Positions 43,378 through 51,783 of a stretch of DNA of 64,000 bases are shown here, piece by piece. The stretch comes from Maridesulfovibrio salexigens DSM 2638 (GTDB lineage Bacteria > Desulfobacterota > Desulfovibrionia > Desulfovibrionales > Desulfovibrionaceae). The stretch lies in assembly GCF_000023445.1 (NCBI RefSeq), contig NC_012881.1:3923501-3987500 (forward strand). Direction: 5' to 3'. The position numbers and the translations under genes were made by a program. Every line of letters begins with the position of its first letter. The first letter of the stretch is position 1. The notes under the pieces were generated by a model. It saw only the letters and a list, made by a program, of their open reading frames with translations, had not been told where the DNA came from and made no database searches.

Positions 43378-45258
43378 TTACTTATCGTCTTCGAAGATCT
43401 GGTAGCAGATTGCACCTTCGGTATCTGCGGGAACCGGGTTGCCGGTTGCGTGGCAGAAGGTAGGAACAACGTCAGCCAGCCAACGGGGACGGTCGTAAAC
43501 AAAGCCCTGCTTTACGCCGGGTCCACGCCACATCATGACGTTTTTCAGAGAACCGCATCCGGACTCACCGGTGGGGAAACCGTAACCGTGTTCAGCCATG
43601 TATTCGGGCTTGAGAACGTAAACAACGTCACCGGCCTGATCGCCGCCCATACCGAAGACTTTTGCGTCTTCTTTGGGGATTGCGCACATTACCGGACGCT
43701 CACCGGTTTCGGGGTGTTTGTAGTCGTAGAGTGCATCGATGATTTCGTTACGTACTTTTTCGTAATCTTCGTCCTCAACGATACCGCCGGGGTACTTGGA
43801 TTTGAGGTTTACGTAGACGAACATGTAACGCTGGGGAACAGCTTTGGATTTCTCGGGGATGAGTTCGTAGTTGAAACCTTCGGACTCATCAAAGAAGTTA
43901 CCTTCACCTTCACGTGCTTCATAAGCAGTCAGGCCAGCCTGTTTCAGTGCTTCTGCAGTGTTGAGGATCGGGCCGATGGGGGTTGCACCGTGGTCGGAGA
44001 TCAGGCAGGTCAGGGCATCATCAGGGATAATTTCCATCATCTTGCCAAGGTATTTATCTTCGATCTGGTAGATTGCACGCTCAAGGTTGTAGGCATGTTC
44101 ACGCACAGCTTCATCATCGCTGTCCATCTTGTCGAGGAAACCGTGGTAGAACCAGTCGATGAGGTGGGTGTGCATGTAAATCAGATCCCAATCAGGATTA
44201 TCCTTCATGAGAGTGGTCAGAACTTCGGTCAGCCATTCGGAATGGAACTGAGCCAGCTCAAGAATGGTTTCATCATCAATAATTCCGTTAGCATGACCTA
44301 CGAAGCCCATGTCGTTTGCAACAATGTTCTTGTTGAAATCTACGTTCTTCAGAGCGTCAGCGGGAGCGCAGTAACCTTTAGTTCCGTTGATGCCGGAAAT
44401 GTACAGTTTGAACTCATCTGCATCATCGGAAAGTTCCATCAGTTTACAACGGAAGTAACCGGGCTCAATGCGTCCATCGGATTCGATGGGGAACTGGTGC
44501 TCAATAACATCAGACCACTCACGCAGCTTGATGGTGAAGAAAGCTTTGGAAAAGTCTTTTTCAGGACAAAGAGCGAAGACATCGTAACCGTCATCATCGG
44601 ATTCCCAAGTCAGGCCGTACCAGGTCTGGGGCTTGAGGGGATCCATAGCATGGCCGAATTCCATGGGAATAACCATTTCGAGAGGTTCCTGATCTTCAAC
44701 ATCTTCGGGAATGTTCTTCCAGCCTTCTGCTTCTTCGAAACGAGCCTGAACGCCGATGGGGTAGAAATCGGTAGCTACGCAGGATTCAGCACAAAGCCAT
44801 TCCTTGTGTTCGTAACCTTCGATCTGCCAGCGGTGTTCAGCAGGGGAAAGACCTTCACCCTGAACCATGATGCCGTTTTCCATTTTGGAAGGCCAGGAGG
44901 TGGGGTAGTTGACTACGATGGACTTTTTACCGGCCTTATCCCATGCGTCCCAGATAGTCTGAGCCTGGAGCATTTCGGAACCGAAAGCCTGAACGCACTT
45001 GGAGAAGTGAAGGGATTCACCCTCGTTGTAATAGTAGTAGTCCTCTACGCCGTGGGTGCGGGGGAATGCACCGGTGCAGATGGTAGCCCAGGAAGGCGGA
45101 GTAACTGTGGGCATGTTGTACCCTTCAGTCATGTAAGAGCCTTCGGCCTTGAACTTTTTAAAGTTGGGCAGTGCGCCTTCTTCAATAAGAGCTTCGAGTC
45201 TCTTGGGGATTGCGCAGTCAAATCCGAGCAGTGCTACTCTTTTCGCTTTAGCTGCCAT
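43378..45258 (-). CDS. Cytoplasmic AlkP-superfamily phosphodiesterase/sulfatase-like enzyme
   Basis: Metal-dependent hydrolase of 626 residues related to type I phosphodiesterase/nucleotide pyrophosphatases. There is no signal peptide, so it acts in the cytoplasm. Metal ligand Asp14 is in LLGFDC. The predicted nucleophile is Thr53 in MPTVTPPSWATICTG. Further ligands are in HLIDWFYHG and LISDHGATPIG, with a late segment GESGCGS. A formyl-Gly sulfatase motif (CxPxR) is absent, so classical sulfatase chemistry is unlikely, though Thr-type members can cleave phosphodiesters or sulfate and phosphonate esters. Encoded directly after a BCCT importer and before DsrEFH-like genes, it probably hydrolyses the imported compound. 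The substrate is unknown. Confidence 0.85.
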   Translation of the reverse strand: MAAKAKRVALLGFDCAIPKRLEALIEEGALPNFKKFKAEGSYMTEGYNMPTVTPPSWATICTGAFPRTHGVEDYYYYNEGESLHFSKCVQAFGSEMLQAQTIWDAWDKAGKKSIVVNYPTSWPSKMENGIMVQGEGLSPAEHRWQIEGYEHKEWLCAESCVATDFYPIGVQARFEEAEGWKNIPEDVEDQEPLEMVIPMEFGHAMDPLKPQTWYGLTWESDDDGYDVFALCPEKDFSKAFFTIKLREWSDVIEHQFPIESDGRIEPGYFRCKLMELSDDADEFKLYISGINGTKGYCAPADALKNVDFNKNIVANDMGFVGHANGIIDDETILELAQFHSEWLTEVLTTLMKDNPDWDLIYMHTHLIDWFYHGFLDKMDSDDEAVREHAYNLERAIYQIEDKYLGKMMEIIPDDALTCLISDHGATPIGPILNTAEALKQAGLTAYEAREGEGNFFDESEGFNYELIPEKSKAVPQRYMFVYVNLKSKYPGGIVEDEDYEKVRNEIIDALYDYKHPETGERPVMCAIPKEDAKVFGMGGDQAGDVVYVLKPEYMAEHGYGFPTGESGCGSLKNVMMWRGPGVKQGFVYDRPRWLADVVPTFCHATGNPVPADTEGAICYQIFEDDK

Positions 45259-45309
45259 TTCATTTCTCCTTTTATTTCAACTACTTATGTTTTTTCTCTT
45301 GCGCAAGGG

Positions 45310-45357
45310 CAGACCCCTGAGAGGGTTATCCGTCAGGGCTCAAGGGTCTTTCCCTTT
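45310..45357 (-). other. Hairpin between BCCT and AlkP-family genes
   Basis: GACCCCTGA and TCAGGG...GGGTC flank an 11-nt loop region in the 114-bp gap. It is a candidate attenuator or processing site within the operon, with no clear T run. Confidence 0.35.
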
Positions 45358-45372
45358 GCTACGCGAGGTTGT

Positions 45373-46926
45373 TTATTTCTTAGGTTTGCAACACATTAGC
45401 AGCGCGTTATCTTCCTTAACCATCTTGAACCATGCGGCTACAGCAAATCCGATGGGGATAAGCATAAGAGCCCCGGCGAAGTTCGCGAAGATCTTAACCG
45501 GTCCAAGACCGCCTAGGGTAATCGCCGCAAGTGCCAGACCGGCCTGAACGGCAGCCCAGTAAAAACGGTGACCGCGGGTGGGTTCGTGTCCGGGAACCAG
45601 CTTGGTAGTCGCTGAGCAAGAAATTACGTATGCGCAGGAGTCTACACTGGTTGCCAGGAAGATGGTGGAAAAGACGCAGTAACCGATGAGTACGAAGTGG
45701 CCTGCAGGCAGGGTGCTCAATACAGAAACAAGAGCAGCAGGACCACCGCTTGCTTTGAGAACGCTTACAGCATCAACAACACCGTTGAGCTGAGCCCACA
45801 TGGTGTAGCCACCGAATACAGCGTGGATCATGTAGGAACCGGCAATACCGCCAGCCAGACCCATGCCGACAACGTTTCTTACAGTACGTCCGCGAGAGAT
45901 GCGGGCAATGAACAGGCCCATGAAAGGACCATAGGATGCCATCCACAGAGCATAGAAGATAGTCCAGTCCTGAGGAAAGGTTCCGTCTGTGTAAGGATCG
46001 GTCCAGAAGATCATTTCCCAGAAGTTGCCCACCATGTTCCCGAAGGAGTTGGTGAAGTTATCCATGATGAAAACAGTGGGACCTGCCACGAGGCAGAAAA
46101 AGACCATGGACAGAGCAATAACAACGTTTGTATCGGAAAGGATCTTAATACCTTTCTTCAAGCCCATGGAAACACTGGCTGTGAAGATAACTGCACTGAC
46201 TGCAAGGATGATCATTTCCATGGTGAAGCTGGGCTCAGTACCGAGAGTCTTAGCCAGCGCATGGTTTACGATGGGTACGGAAACACCCATAACCGCGGCA
46301 TTGGAAAACATGAGACCGATGATGAAGAAAATCTCGATTCCCTTGCCGATGCCGCCGTTTACTTTCTCACCGAGAATAGGCTCTGCTGCTGCACTGATAC
46401 GGAGAACAGGCTTTTTGCGTTTGTAGAACATGTAGCAGATGGGCAGAGCGGTAACCATGTACCAAGGCCAGGTTACAGGCCCCCAGTGCAGCAGGACGTA
46501 GGACATTGCCCACTCAAAAGACTCCCTGCTCAGGGGTTCAGCGAATTTAGGAGGGTAAGCCAGGTTGAACAAAGGCTCAACAATCGACCAGAACATAACC
46601 GCACCGGCAACACCGGAGCAGAACATCATAGCAATCCATGAGAAGTTGTTAAACTCTGGTTCTTCATCTTCTGCGCCGAATTTGATGTTACCGTAATTGG
46701 AAAACATAAAAAAAGCGCACAGGAGCATCATACCAACGGTTACCCACAGATATATGGTTCCGGTATTATGAGCAAAAGCGCCATATGCCGCCTTGAGAAC
46801 TTTTTCACTTGTCTCGGTGAAAAGAATAGAACAAGCGATGATGCCAAGAAGCACCAGCGTAGCCGGGACAAGGATTTTTAAATCAGGTCGAAGGTCCGCC
46901 CCTTCGCCTTTACCATTTGTAGCCAT
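45373..46926 (-). CDS. BCCT-family transporter with altered aromatic box
   Basis: Secondary transporter of 517 residues with 12 membrane helices and the LeuT-type fold. Family landmarks are GVAGAVMFWSIVEPLF in helix 3 and DWTIFYALWMASYGPFMGLFIARISRGRT in helix 8. In betaine and carnitine transporters the helix-8 stretch reads WAWWxxW and forms the tryptophan box that binds trimethylammonium; here it is ALWMASY, losing most of those Trp. The glycine-rich helix-3 stretch also differs from GMGIG. The substrate may therefore not be a trimethylated amine. AAGGGAGG precedes the ATG, and a sigma54 promoter lies 167 bp upstream with activator sites beyond. Confidence 0.9.
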   Translation of the reverse strand: MATNGKGEGADLRPDLKILVPATLVLLGIIACSILFTETSEKVLKAAYGAFAHNTGTIYLWVTVGMMLLCAFFMFSNYGNIKFGAEDEEPEFNNFSWIAMMFCSGVAGAVMFWSIVEPLFNLAYPPKFAEPLSRESFEWAMSYVLLHWGPVTWPWYMVTALPICYMFYKRKKPVLRISAAAEPILGEKVNGGIGKGIEIFFIIGLMFSNAAVMGVSVPIVNHALAKTLGTEPSFTMEMIILAVSAVIFTASVSMGLKKGIKILSDTNVVIALSMVFFCLVAGPTVFIMDNFTNSFGNMVGNFWEMIFWTDPYTDGTFPQDWTIFYALWMASYGPFMGLFIARISRGRTVRNVVGMGLAGGIAGSYMIHAVFGGYTMWAQLNGVVDAVSVLKASGGPAALVSVLSTLPAGHFVLIGYCVFSTIFLATSVDSCAYVISCSATTKLVPGHEPTRGHRFYWAAVQAGLALAAITLGGLGPVKIFANFAGALMLIPIGFAVAAWFKMVKEDNALLMCCKPKK

Positions 46927-47092
46927 ACTTCCTCCCTTAAGTCAGTACGCTTGCAACTCTTTTATATAACTTACTTTTCAGTAAAGAGCATTTGTTGATT
47001 GTGCTATTTTGCAACTGCCGGTCATCCGGCAATCACCCCTTTGGCGCATGATACACATGCTAATGCGTCTGCAGCCGCATCGCTTCCCTTTG

Positions 47093-47108
47093 AGCAATAA
47101 GCGGGCCA
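47093..47108 (-). promoter_or_regulatory. Sigma54 promoter of the BCCT/AlkP/DsrEFH operon
   Basis: Minus-strand TGGCCCGCTTATTGCT matches TGGCAC-N5-TTGCW with one mismatch and the correct GG-N10-GC spacing, 167 bp before the BCCT start codon. Confidence 0.8.
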
Positions 47109-47187
47109 AAACAGTAAGGACTCACGAAAACCCACGTGCCGCTTGTGAAAGTTGGCGCAATAGCCAAATTTACATACTCAGACGCAT

Positions 47188-47203
47188 GCGACGATAGTGT
47201 CGC
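47188..47203. promoter_or_regulatory. Activator site 1 upstream of the BCCT operon
   Basis: GCGACGATAGTGTCGC, whose minus-strand reading GCGACACTATCGTCGC resembles the tandem sites before the sigma54 activator gene. It lies 80 bp upstream of the -24 element, a typical enhancer distance. Confidence 0.75.
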
Positions 47204-47256
47204 AAATTACTTCAGAACGGACAAATCGCCCGGTTATCAGTGCCCAAACAGCCGCA

Positions 47257-47270
47257 CGACGCTTTTGTCG
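47257..47270. promoter_or_regulatory. Activator site 2 upstream of the BCCT operon
   Basis: CGACGCTTTTGTCG, an inverted repeat of the same family about 68 bp beyond site 1. Two sites separated by about six to seven helical turns suit oligomerisation of an enhancer-binding protein. Confidence 0.65.
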
Positions 47271-47563
47271 TCATAAAACAAAAAATGTCACTTATAACCA
47301 CAACCCTCTATATATCACACCCTATGAGTATATTTCCAATCTAAGTAAAATACAAAAGTAACAAGGGCAGACTTATTTATGCACAAGCTTAACCATTAAC
47401 ATTGCTAAAAACCAAAAGTAACACACATTTTTATTATCTCGGTTGATATTTTCCACTCAGTGTCGTAGAAATTTAAGTTAACTGTAACCCTTGAAGAAAC
47501 ATTGGAAGAAGGTTGTACAGGTTTTATCACGGATACCACTAGAATATATAAGGAATACTGCTT

Positions 47564-49015
47564 ATGCCAAGTCCTGCGAAAAAAAAGTTGTCGGTGTTTA
47601 CCCTTTCAATGATGACCGTAGCGGCAGTATGCAGTCTGCGTGGTCTTCCTATGATGGCCCGAGAAGGCTTATCCATGATTTTCTACATCCTGTTTTCCAC
47701 TCTTATCTTCCTCATTCCAGCCTCACTGGTAGCAGCAGAACTGGGTGGAGCCTTCTCCAAAGAATCGGGAGGAGTCTATACATGGGTAAAAGCAGCCTTC
47801 GGTTCCAGATGGGGTTTTACGGCAATCTGGTTACAGTGGATCCAGAATGTTGTCTGGTACCCAACGGTGCTTGGATTTGCCGCAGGAGCACTGGCGTACT
47901 TATTTATGGACCCGGAGCTAGCCAACAGCGGCGCATACACCGGTGCCGTAATTCTGGTCGCATACTGGGGGGCAACCTTCATTACTCTTGCCGGAACAGA
48001 TATTGTCAGCAAGGTAACCAAGTACGGAGTCCTGCTGGGAACTGTGCTGCCGGGAATCCTGATCATTGTGCTCGGACTGCTGTGGGTCAATATGGGCAAT
48101 CCCCTGGAATTCCTACAGGTATCAGCGGCAGTTGAAGCTGCAGAAAAAGCAGCAGGCGAACTTCCTCACGCAAGGCTCTTTCCAAGCATAAACGGACTTG
48201 GAAGTGTAGCCTTCCTTGCCGGTATCATCCTTCTTTTCGCCGGTGTGGAAGTTCATGCGGTTCATGCCAACGAACTTGAAGATCCGGGCAAGCAATTCCC
48301 GGAATCCATGTTTCTGGCAGCTGCTATAATCTTCCTGCTTTTTACTCTTGGTTCACTCTGCGTGGCTGCAGTAATTCCGGCTCATGAAATCAGCCTGACA
48401 GCGGGTCTCATGCAAGCCTTTAAAATGCTTCTCTCAAAATTCAACCTTAGTTTTATGACTCCGGTAATCGGGCTGCTGGTAGCCTTCGGTGCCATCGGCG
48501 GGGTTATGTCATGGATCAGCGGCCCCAGCCGCGGGCTTTTGCATACTGCTGATCAGGGAGAGCTTCCCCCAATACTCGCAAAAACCAACAAGAACGGGAT
48601 GCCCATCAATATCCTCATGATTCAGGCTGTGATCGTAAGTCTGCTCGCCGGACTGTATTTCGTCATGGAGAATGTCAGCGTGGCCTTTTTCATGATCTCA
48701 GCCATGACCGTTACTCTGTATCTGGTTATGTACATCATGATGTATGCTGCAGCCATCAAACTGCGCTATACCCGCCCCGATCTGCCAAGAACCTATAAGG
48801 TTCCGGGAGGACTGGTCGGTCTATGTGCTGTTGCCGGAATCGGCCTCTTGGGAGTCTGCTTTGCCCTGATCGTCGGATTCTTCCCGCCCACAAACCTTAA
48901 AGTAGGTAATCCGGCACTATATGTCGCACTTGTGGCCGCAGGCATGGTTGTATTTATTGGTCTGCCCTTATTAATAAACGCCTTAAAAAAACCAGAGTGG
49001 AAACGGGACCGCTAA
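47564..49015 (+). CDS. gadC: Glutamate:GABA antiporter-like APC permease
   Basis: Inner-membrane antiporter of 483 residues and about 12 helices. It follows E. coli GadC through most of its length: AAELGGAFSKESGGVYTWVK early, FAGVEVHAVHANELEDPG in the middle, SWISGPSRGLLHTAD and KNGMPINILMIQ later. It would exchange external glutamate for internal GABA, supporting acid resistance. It lacks the long C-terminal plug of E. coli GadC, ending soon after the last helix (LKKPEWKRDR), so pH gating may differ. AAGGA precedes the ATG. It is 49 bp upstream of the decarboxylase. No sigma54 promoter was found on this strand. Confidence 0.88.
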   Translation: MPSPAKKKLSVFTLSMMTVAAVCSLRGLPMMAREGLSMIFYILFSTLIFLIPASLVAAELGGAFSKESGGVYTWVKAAFGSRWGFTAIWLQWIQNVVWYPTVLGFAAGALAYLFMDPELANSGAYTGAVILVAYWGATFITLAGTDIVSKVTKYGVLLGTVLPGILIIVLGLLWVNMGNPLEFLQVSAAVEAAEKAAGELPHARLFPSINGLGSVAFLAGIILLFAGVEVHAVHANELEDPGKQFPESMFLAAAIIFLLFTLGSLCVAAVIPAHEISLTAGLMQAFKMLLSKFNLSFMTPVIGLLVAFGAIGGVMSWISGPSRGLLHTADQGELPPILAKTNKNGMPINILMIQAVIVSLLAGLYFVMENVSVAFFMISAMTVTLYLVMYIMMYAAAIKLRYTRPDLPRTYKVPGGLVGLCAVAGIGLLGVCFALIVGFFPPTNLKVGNPALYVALVAAGMVVFIGLPLLINALKKPEWKRDR

Positions 49016-49064
49016 TCGGCCCCGGCATCATTTCTAAATCAACAAATAAATCAGGAGCCATGAC

Positions 49065-50462
49065 ATGCTGCACGAAAAGGACAAGATAAGGGCAGAACTG
49101 CTGGATGATATTTACGCCTCATCGGACCTCTCCCTGACCATGCCCAAATACAAATTCCCTGAAGAAGAACACCTTCCCAGAGATGTGTATCAGGTAGTTC
49201 ATGATGAATTGATGCTTGATGGTAACTCCCGCCAGAATCTGGCTACCTTCTGTTCCACATGGGTAGACCCTGAAATCCACCAGCTCATGGATGAGTGCGT
49301 GGACAAAAACATGATCGACAAGGATGAATATCCCCAGACGGCTGAGCTGGAAAATCGTTGTGTGCACATGCTGGCCGACCTCTGGAACTCACCTGATGCA
49401 GCAAACACCCTTGGCTGCTCCACTACAGGTTCGTCCGAGGCAGCCATGCTCGGCGGCATGGCTATGAAATGGCGCTGGCGTGAAAAGATGAAAGCCCAAG
49501 GCAAACCTGTGGACAAACCGAATATGATCTGCGGTCCGGTCCAGATCTGCTGGCATAAATTCGCAAAATACTGGGATGTTGAACTGCGCGAAATCCCCAT
49601 GGAAAAGGACCGTTTGATAATGAGTCCTGAAGAAGTGATCAAACGCTGCGACGAAAACACCATAGGAGTCGTGCCTACCCTTGGAGTAACATTCACCTGT
49701 GATTACGAGCCGGTCAAAGAAGTCTGCGAAGCTTTGGACAAGCTTCAGGAAGAAACCGGACTTGATATCCCTGTCCACGTGGACGGTGCTAGCGGCGGTT
49801 TTATCGCCCCGTTCTGCGACCCGGACCTTGAGTGGGATTTCAGGATCAAACGGGTGAAATCCATCAATACTTCCGGCCATAAGTTCGGCCTTTCCCCACT
49901 CGGAGTAGGCTGGATCATCTGGCGCGACCGCGAAGACCTTCCTGATGATCTTATTTTCTGGGTCAACTATCTGGGCGGCAATATGCCTTCATTCGCCCTG
50001 AACTTTTCCAGACCCGGAGGCCAGATTGTGGCCCAGTATTACAACTTCCTGCGTCTGGGCAAAGAAGGCTACCGCAAAATACATCAGGCCTGTTATGACA
50101 CTGCCGCATACATTGCCGATGAAATTGATAAGCTGGGAGTATTCGACATTGTTTACAATGGAAGAGGCGGTATTCCTGCTGTTTCATGGTCCCTGAAAGA
50201 AGGCAGCAACCCGGGATTCAACTGCTACGACCTATCAGACAAGCTGCGCTCCAGAGGCTGGCAGGTTCCGGCCTATTCCATGCCCGCCCACCGCGAAGAC
50301 TTGGTGCTGATGCGCATTCTTGTTCGTCACGGTGTCAGCCGCGACCTCGGCTCGCTGCTTATCGAAGACATGAAAAGATGTCTGGATTACTTTAAAAAGA
50401 ACCCGGTAACCAACTCCCTCGGAGCTGAATACGGCGGATATTCTCACAGTTCTGCCAAGTAG
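49065..50462 (+). CDS. gadB: Glutamate decarboxylase
   Basis: Pyridoxal-phosphate enzyme of 465 residues that converts glutamate to GABA and CO2, consuming a proton. The fold-II-type decarboxylase landmarks are present: [23 protein letters not shown] near 115-140, the cofactor Asp region [11 protein letters not shown], and the Schiff-base lysine in NTSGHKFG. It is similar in length and order to E. coli GadB. With the antiporter it forms the gadCB acid-resistance pair. AGGAGCC precedes the ATG. Followed by a strong terminator. Confidence 0.94.
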   Translation: MLHEKDKIRAELLDDIYASSDLSLTMPKYKFPEEEHLPRDVYQVVHDELMLDGNSRQNLATFCSTWVDPEIHQLMDECVDKNMIDKDEYPQTAELENRCVHMLADLWNSPDAANTLGCSTTGSSEAAMLGGMAMKWRWREKMKAQGKPVDKPNMICGPVQICWHKFAKYWDVELREIPMEKDRLIMSPEEVIKRCDENTIGVVPTLGVTFTCDYEPVKEVCEALDKLQEETGLDIPVHVDGASGGFIAPFCDPDLEWDFRIKRVKSINTSGHKFGLSPLGVGWIIWRDREDLPDDLIFWVNYLGGNMPSFALNFSRPGGQIVAQYYNFLRLGKEGYRKIHQACYDTAAYIADEIDKLGVFDIVYNGRGGIPAVSWSLKEGSNPGFNCYDLSDKLRSRGWQVPAYSMPAHREDLVLMRILVRHGVSRDLGSLLIEDMKRCLDYFKKNPVTNSLGAEYGGYSHSSAK

Positions 50463-50467
50463 CAATA

Positions 50468-50520
50468 AACCCGCTCCAGATTTCCAAAAAGTAGAATCTG
50501 GAGCGGGTTCTGCTTTTTTT
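50468..50520 (+). terminator. Terminator of gadCB
   Basis: A 15-bp perfect stem (AACCCGCTCCAGATT with its complement) around a 12-nt loop, followed after a short TCTGC stretch by a run of T. Confidence 0.85.
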
Positions 50521-50696
50521 AATTTTTTTAAAATATAATTTCACATGATTTTAGCGCCTTATTCAAAGATGAATTAAAAACTATACTATTTTGGTATATT
50601 TTTTACAGCATCTAGCCGAAAACATCCGCGCAAAAAACACATAAACAATCAAAAATATTGCACATTAAACTAAAAGCAGTCACTCACTTGCCTCCC

Positions 50697-50725
50697 TTGA
50701 CATAATTCCATACCGTCATTATCTG
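50697..50725 (+). promoter_or_regulatory. Sigma70 promoter of the iron transporter
   Basis: TTGACA (50697-50702), a 16-17-nt spacer and TTATCT/TATCTG precede the ferric transporter gene. The -35 is perfect and the -10 weak. The Fur-type box begins four bases downstream. Confidence 0.6.
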
Positions 50726-50728
50726 TTA

Positions 50729-50745
50729 TTGAAATTCAATTTCAA
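50729..50745. promoter_or_regulatory. Fur-type operator
   Basis: TTGAAATTCAATTTCAA is a perfect 17-bp palindrome at the expected transcription start. It closely resembles the WTGAAAATNATTTTCAW motif that I recall for Fur in Desulfovibrio and sits before an iron transporter. Confidence 0.8.
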
Positions 50746-50779
50746 AGTCACAACCAAACCATTTAGGGAGAAAAATAAA

Positions 50780-51781
50780 ATGAAAAAACTTATTACCCTT
50801 GCTATCACAGCAATTATGGTCGCGGCATGGTCCGCAGCAGCATTTGCAACTGAAGTAGTTGTATACTCTGCACGTAAAGAACATCTCATCAAACCGCTCT
50901 TTGACGCCTATACTGCGGAAACCGGAGTCAAAGTAAAATACATCACCGGTAAAGCCGGAGCCCTGCTCGAAAGAATCAAGGCTGAAGGTGCAAACACCCC
51001 CGCAGATCTTTTTATCACTGTTGATGCCGGTAACCTCTGGCATGCAGCAAACGAAGGTGTGCTGGCACCTGTAAAATCGGAAACTCTTGAAAAAAATGTT
51101 CCCGCTCATCTGCGTGATCCTGAAAACCGCTGGGCCGGACTTTCTGTACGCGCACGCACAATCGTATATAACAAAGACAAAGTTTCCCCCGAAGAACTCA
51201 GCACCTACGAAGCCCTTGGCGATTCCAAATGGAAAGGCCGCCTCTTGCTCAGAACTTCCAAAAAAGTGTACAATCAGTCCCTCGTAGCCTCCTTCATCGC
51301 GGAAAAAGGCGAAGCTGAAACTGAAAATATCGTTAAATCATGGGTAGCAAACCTTCCCGTAGTTCCCTTCTCCAGCGATACCAAGGCTCTCGAAGCTGTT
51401 CTTGCAGGAGTAGGTGACGTTGCTGTGGTCAACACCTACTACTTTGGCCGTCTGCTCAAAAAGAACCCCGATCTTCCCCTCGCAATTTTCTGGCCCAACC
51501 AGAAAACAAGCGGCGTGCACATGAACGTTTCCGGAGCGGGCGTTACCACCCATGCCAAACATAAGGAAGAAGCCCTAAAACTTCTCGAATGGCTTTCTTC
51601 TGAAAAAGCACAGGGGAAATTCGCATCCCTGAACATGGAATATCCCGTTAACCCCGAAGTTAAAACCGATCCTGTTGTCGCTGCTTGGGGAGAGTTCAAG
51701 GGCAACCCCATGAACGTTTCCAAATACGGCGAGTATCAGGCTGAAGCAATCAAACTTATGGATCGCGCCGGATACAAATAA
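50780..51781 (+). CDS. fbpA: Ferric iron ABC transporter substrate-binding protein
   Basis: Periplasmic binding protein of 333 residues from the ATG at 50780, preceded by AGGGAG; the longer upstream frame lacks a ribosome site. Signal peptide about 1-22 (AAAFATE). It begins EVVVYSARKEHLIKPLFDAYTAE, typical of the FbpA/FutA/AfuA group, with PADLFITVDAGNLWHA and the Tyr pair VVNTYYFGRLL that supplies Fe(III)-binding tyrosines in the family. It delivers ferric iron to the permease encoded next. The Fur-type box upstream predicts induction on iron limitation. Confidence 0.92.
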   Translation: MKKLITLAITAIMVAAWSAAAFATEVVVYSARKEHLIKPLFDAYTAETGVKVKYITGKAGALLERIKAEGANTPADLFITVDAGNLWHAANEGVLAPVKSETLEKNVPAHLRDPENRWAGLSVRARTIVYNKDKVSPEELSTYEALGDSKWKGRLLLRTSKKVYNQSLVASFIAEKGEAETENIVKSWVANLPVVPFSSDTKALEAVLAGVGDVAVVNTYYFGRLLKKNPDLPLAIFWPNQKTSGVHMNVSGAGVTTHAKHKEEALKLLEWLSSEKAQGKFASLNMEYPVNPEVKTDPVVAAWGEFKGNPMNVSKYGEYQAEAIKLMDRAGYK

Positions 51782-51783
51782 CA

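Noticed and set aside
43378-45258. Classical formylglycine sulfatase
   Set aside because: The CxPxR or SxPxR maturation motif is absent and a Thr nucleophile motif of the phosphodiesterase type is present.
43450-45399. Plus-strand open frame of 649 codons opposite the AlkP-family gene
   Set aside because: Antisense shadow; the minus strand has intact metal and nucleophile motifs.
47340-47563. Sigma54 promoter for gadCB
   Set aside because: No GG-N10-GC element was found on the plus strand in this interval; the activator sites fit the minus-strand BCCT promoter instead.
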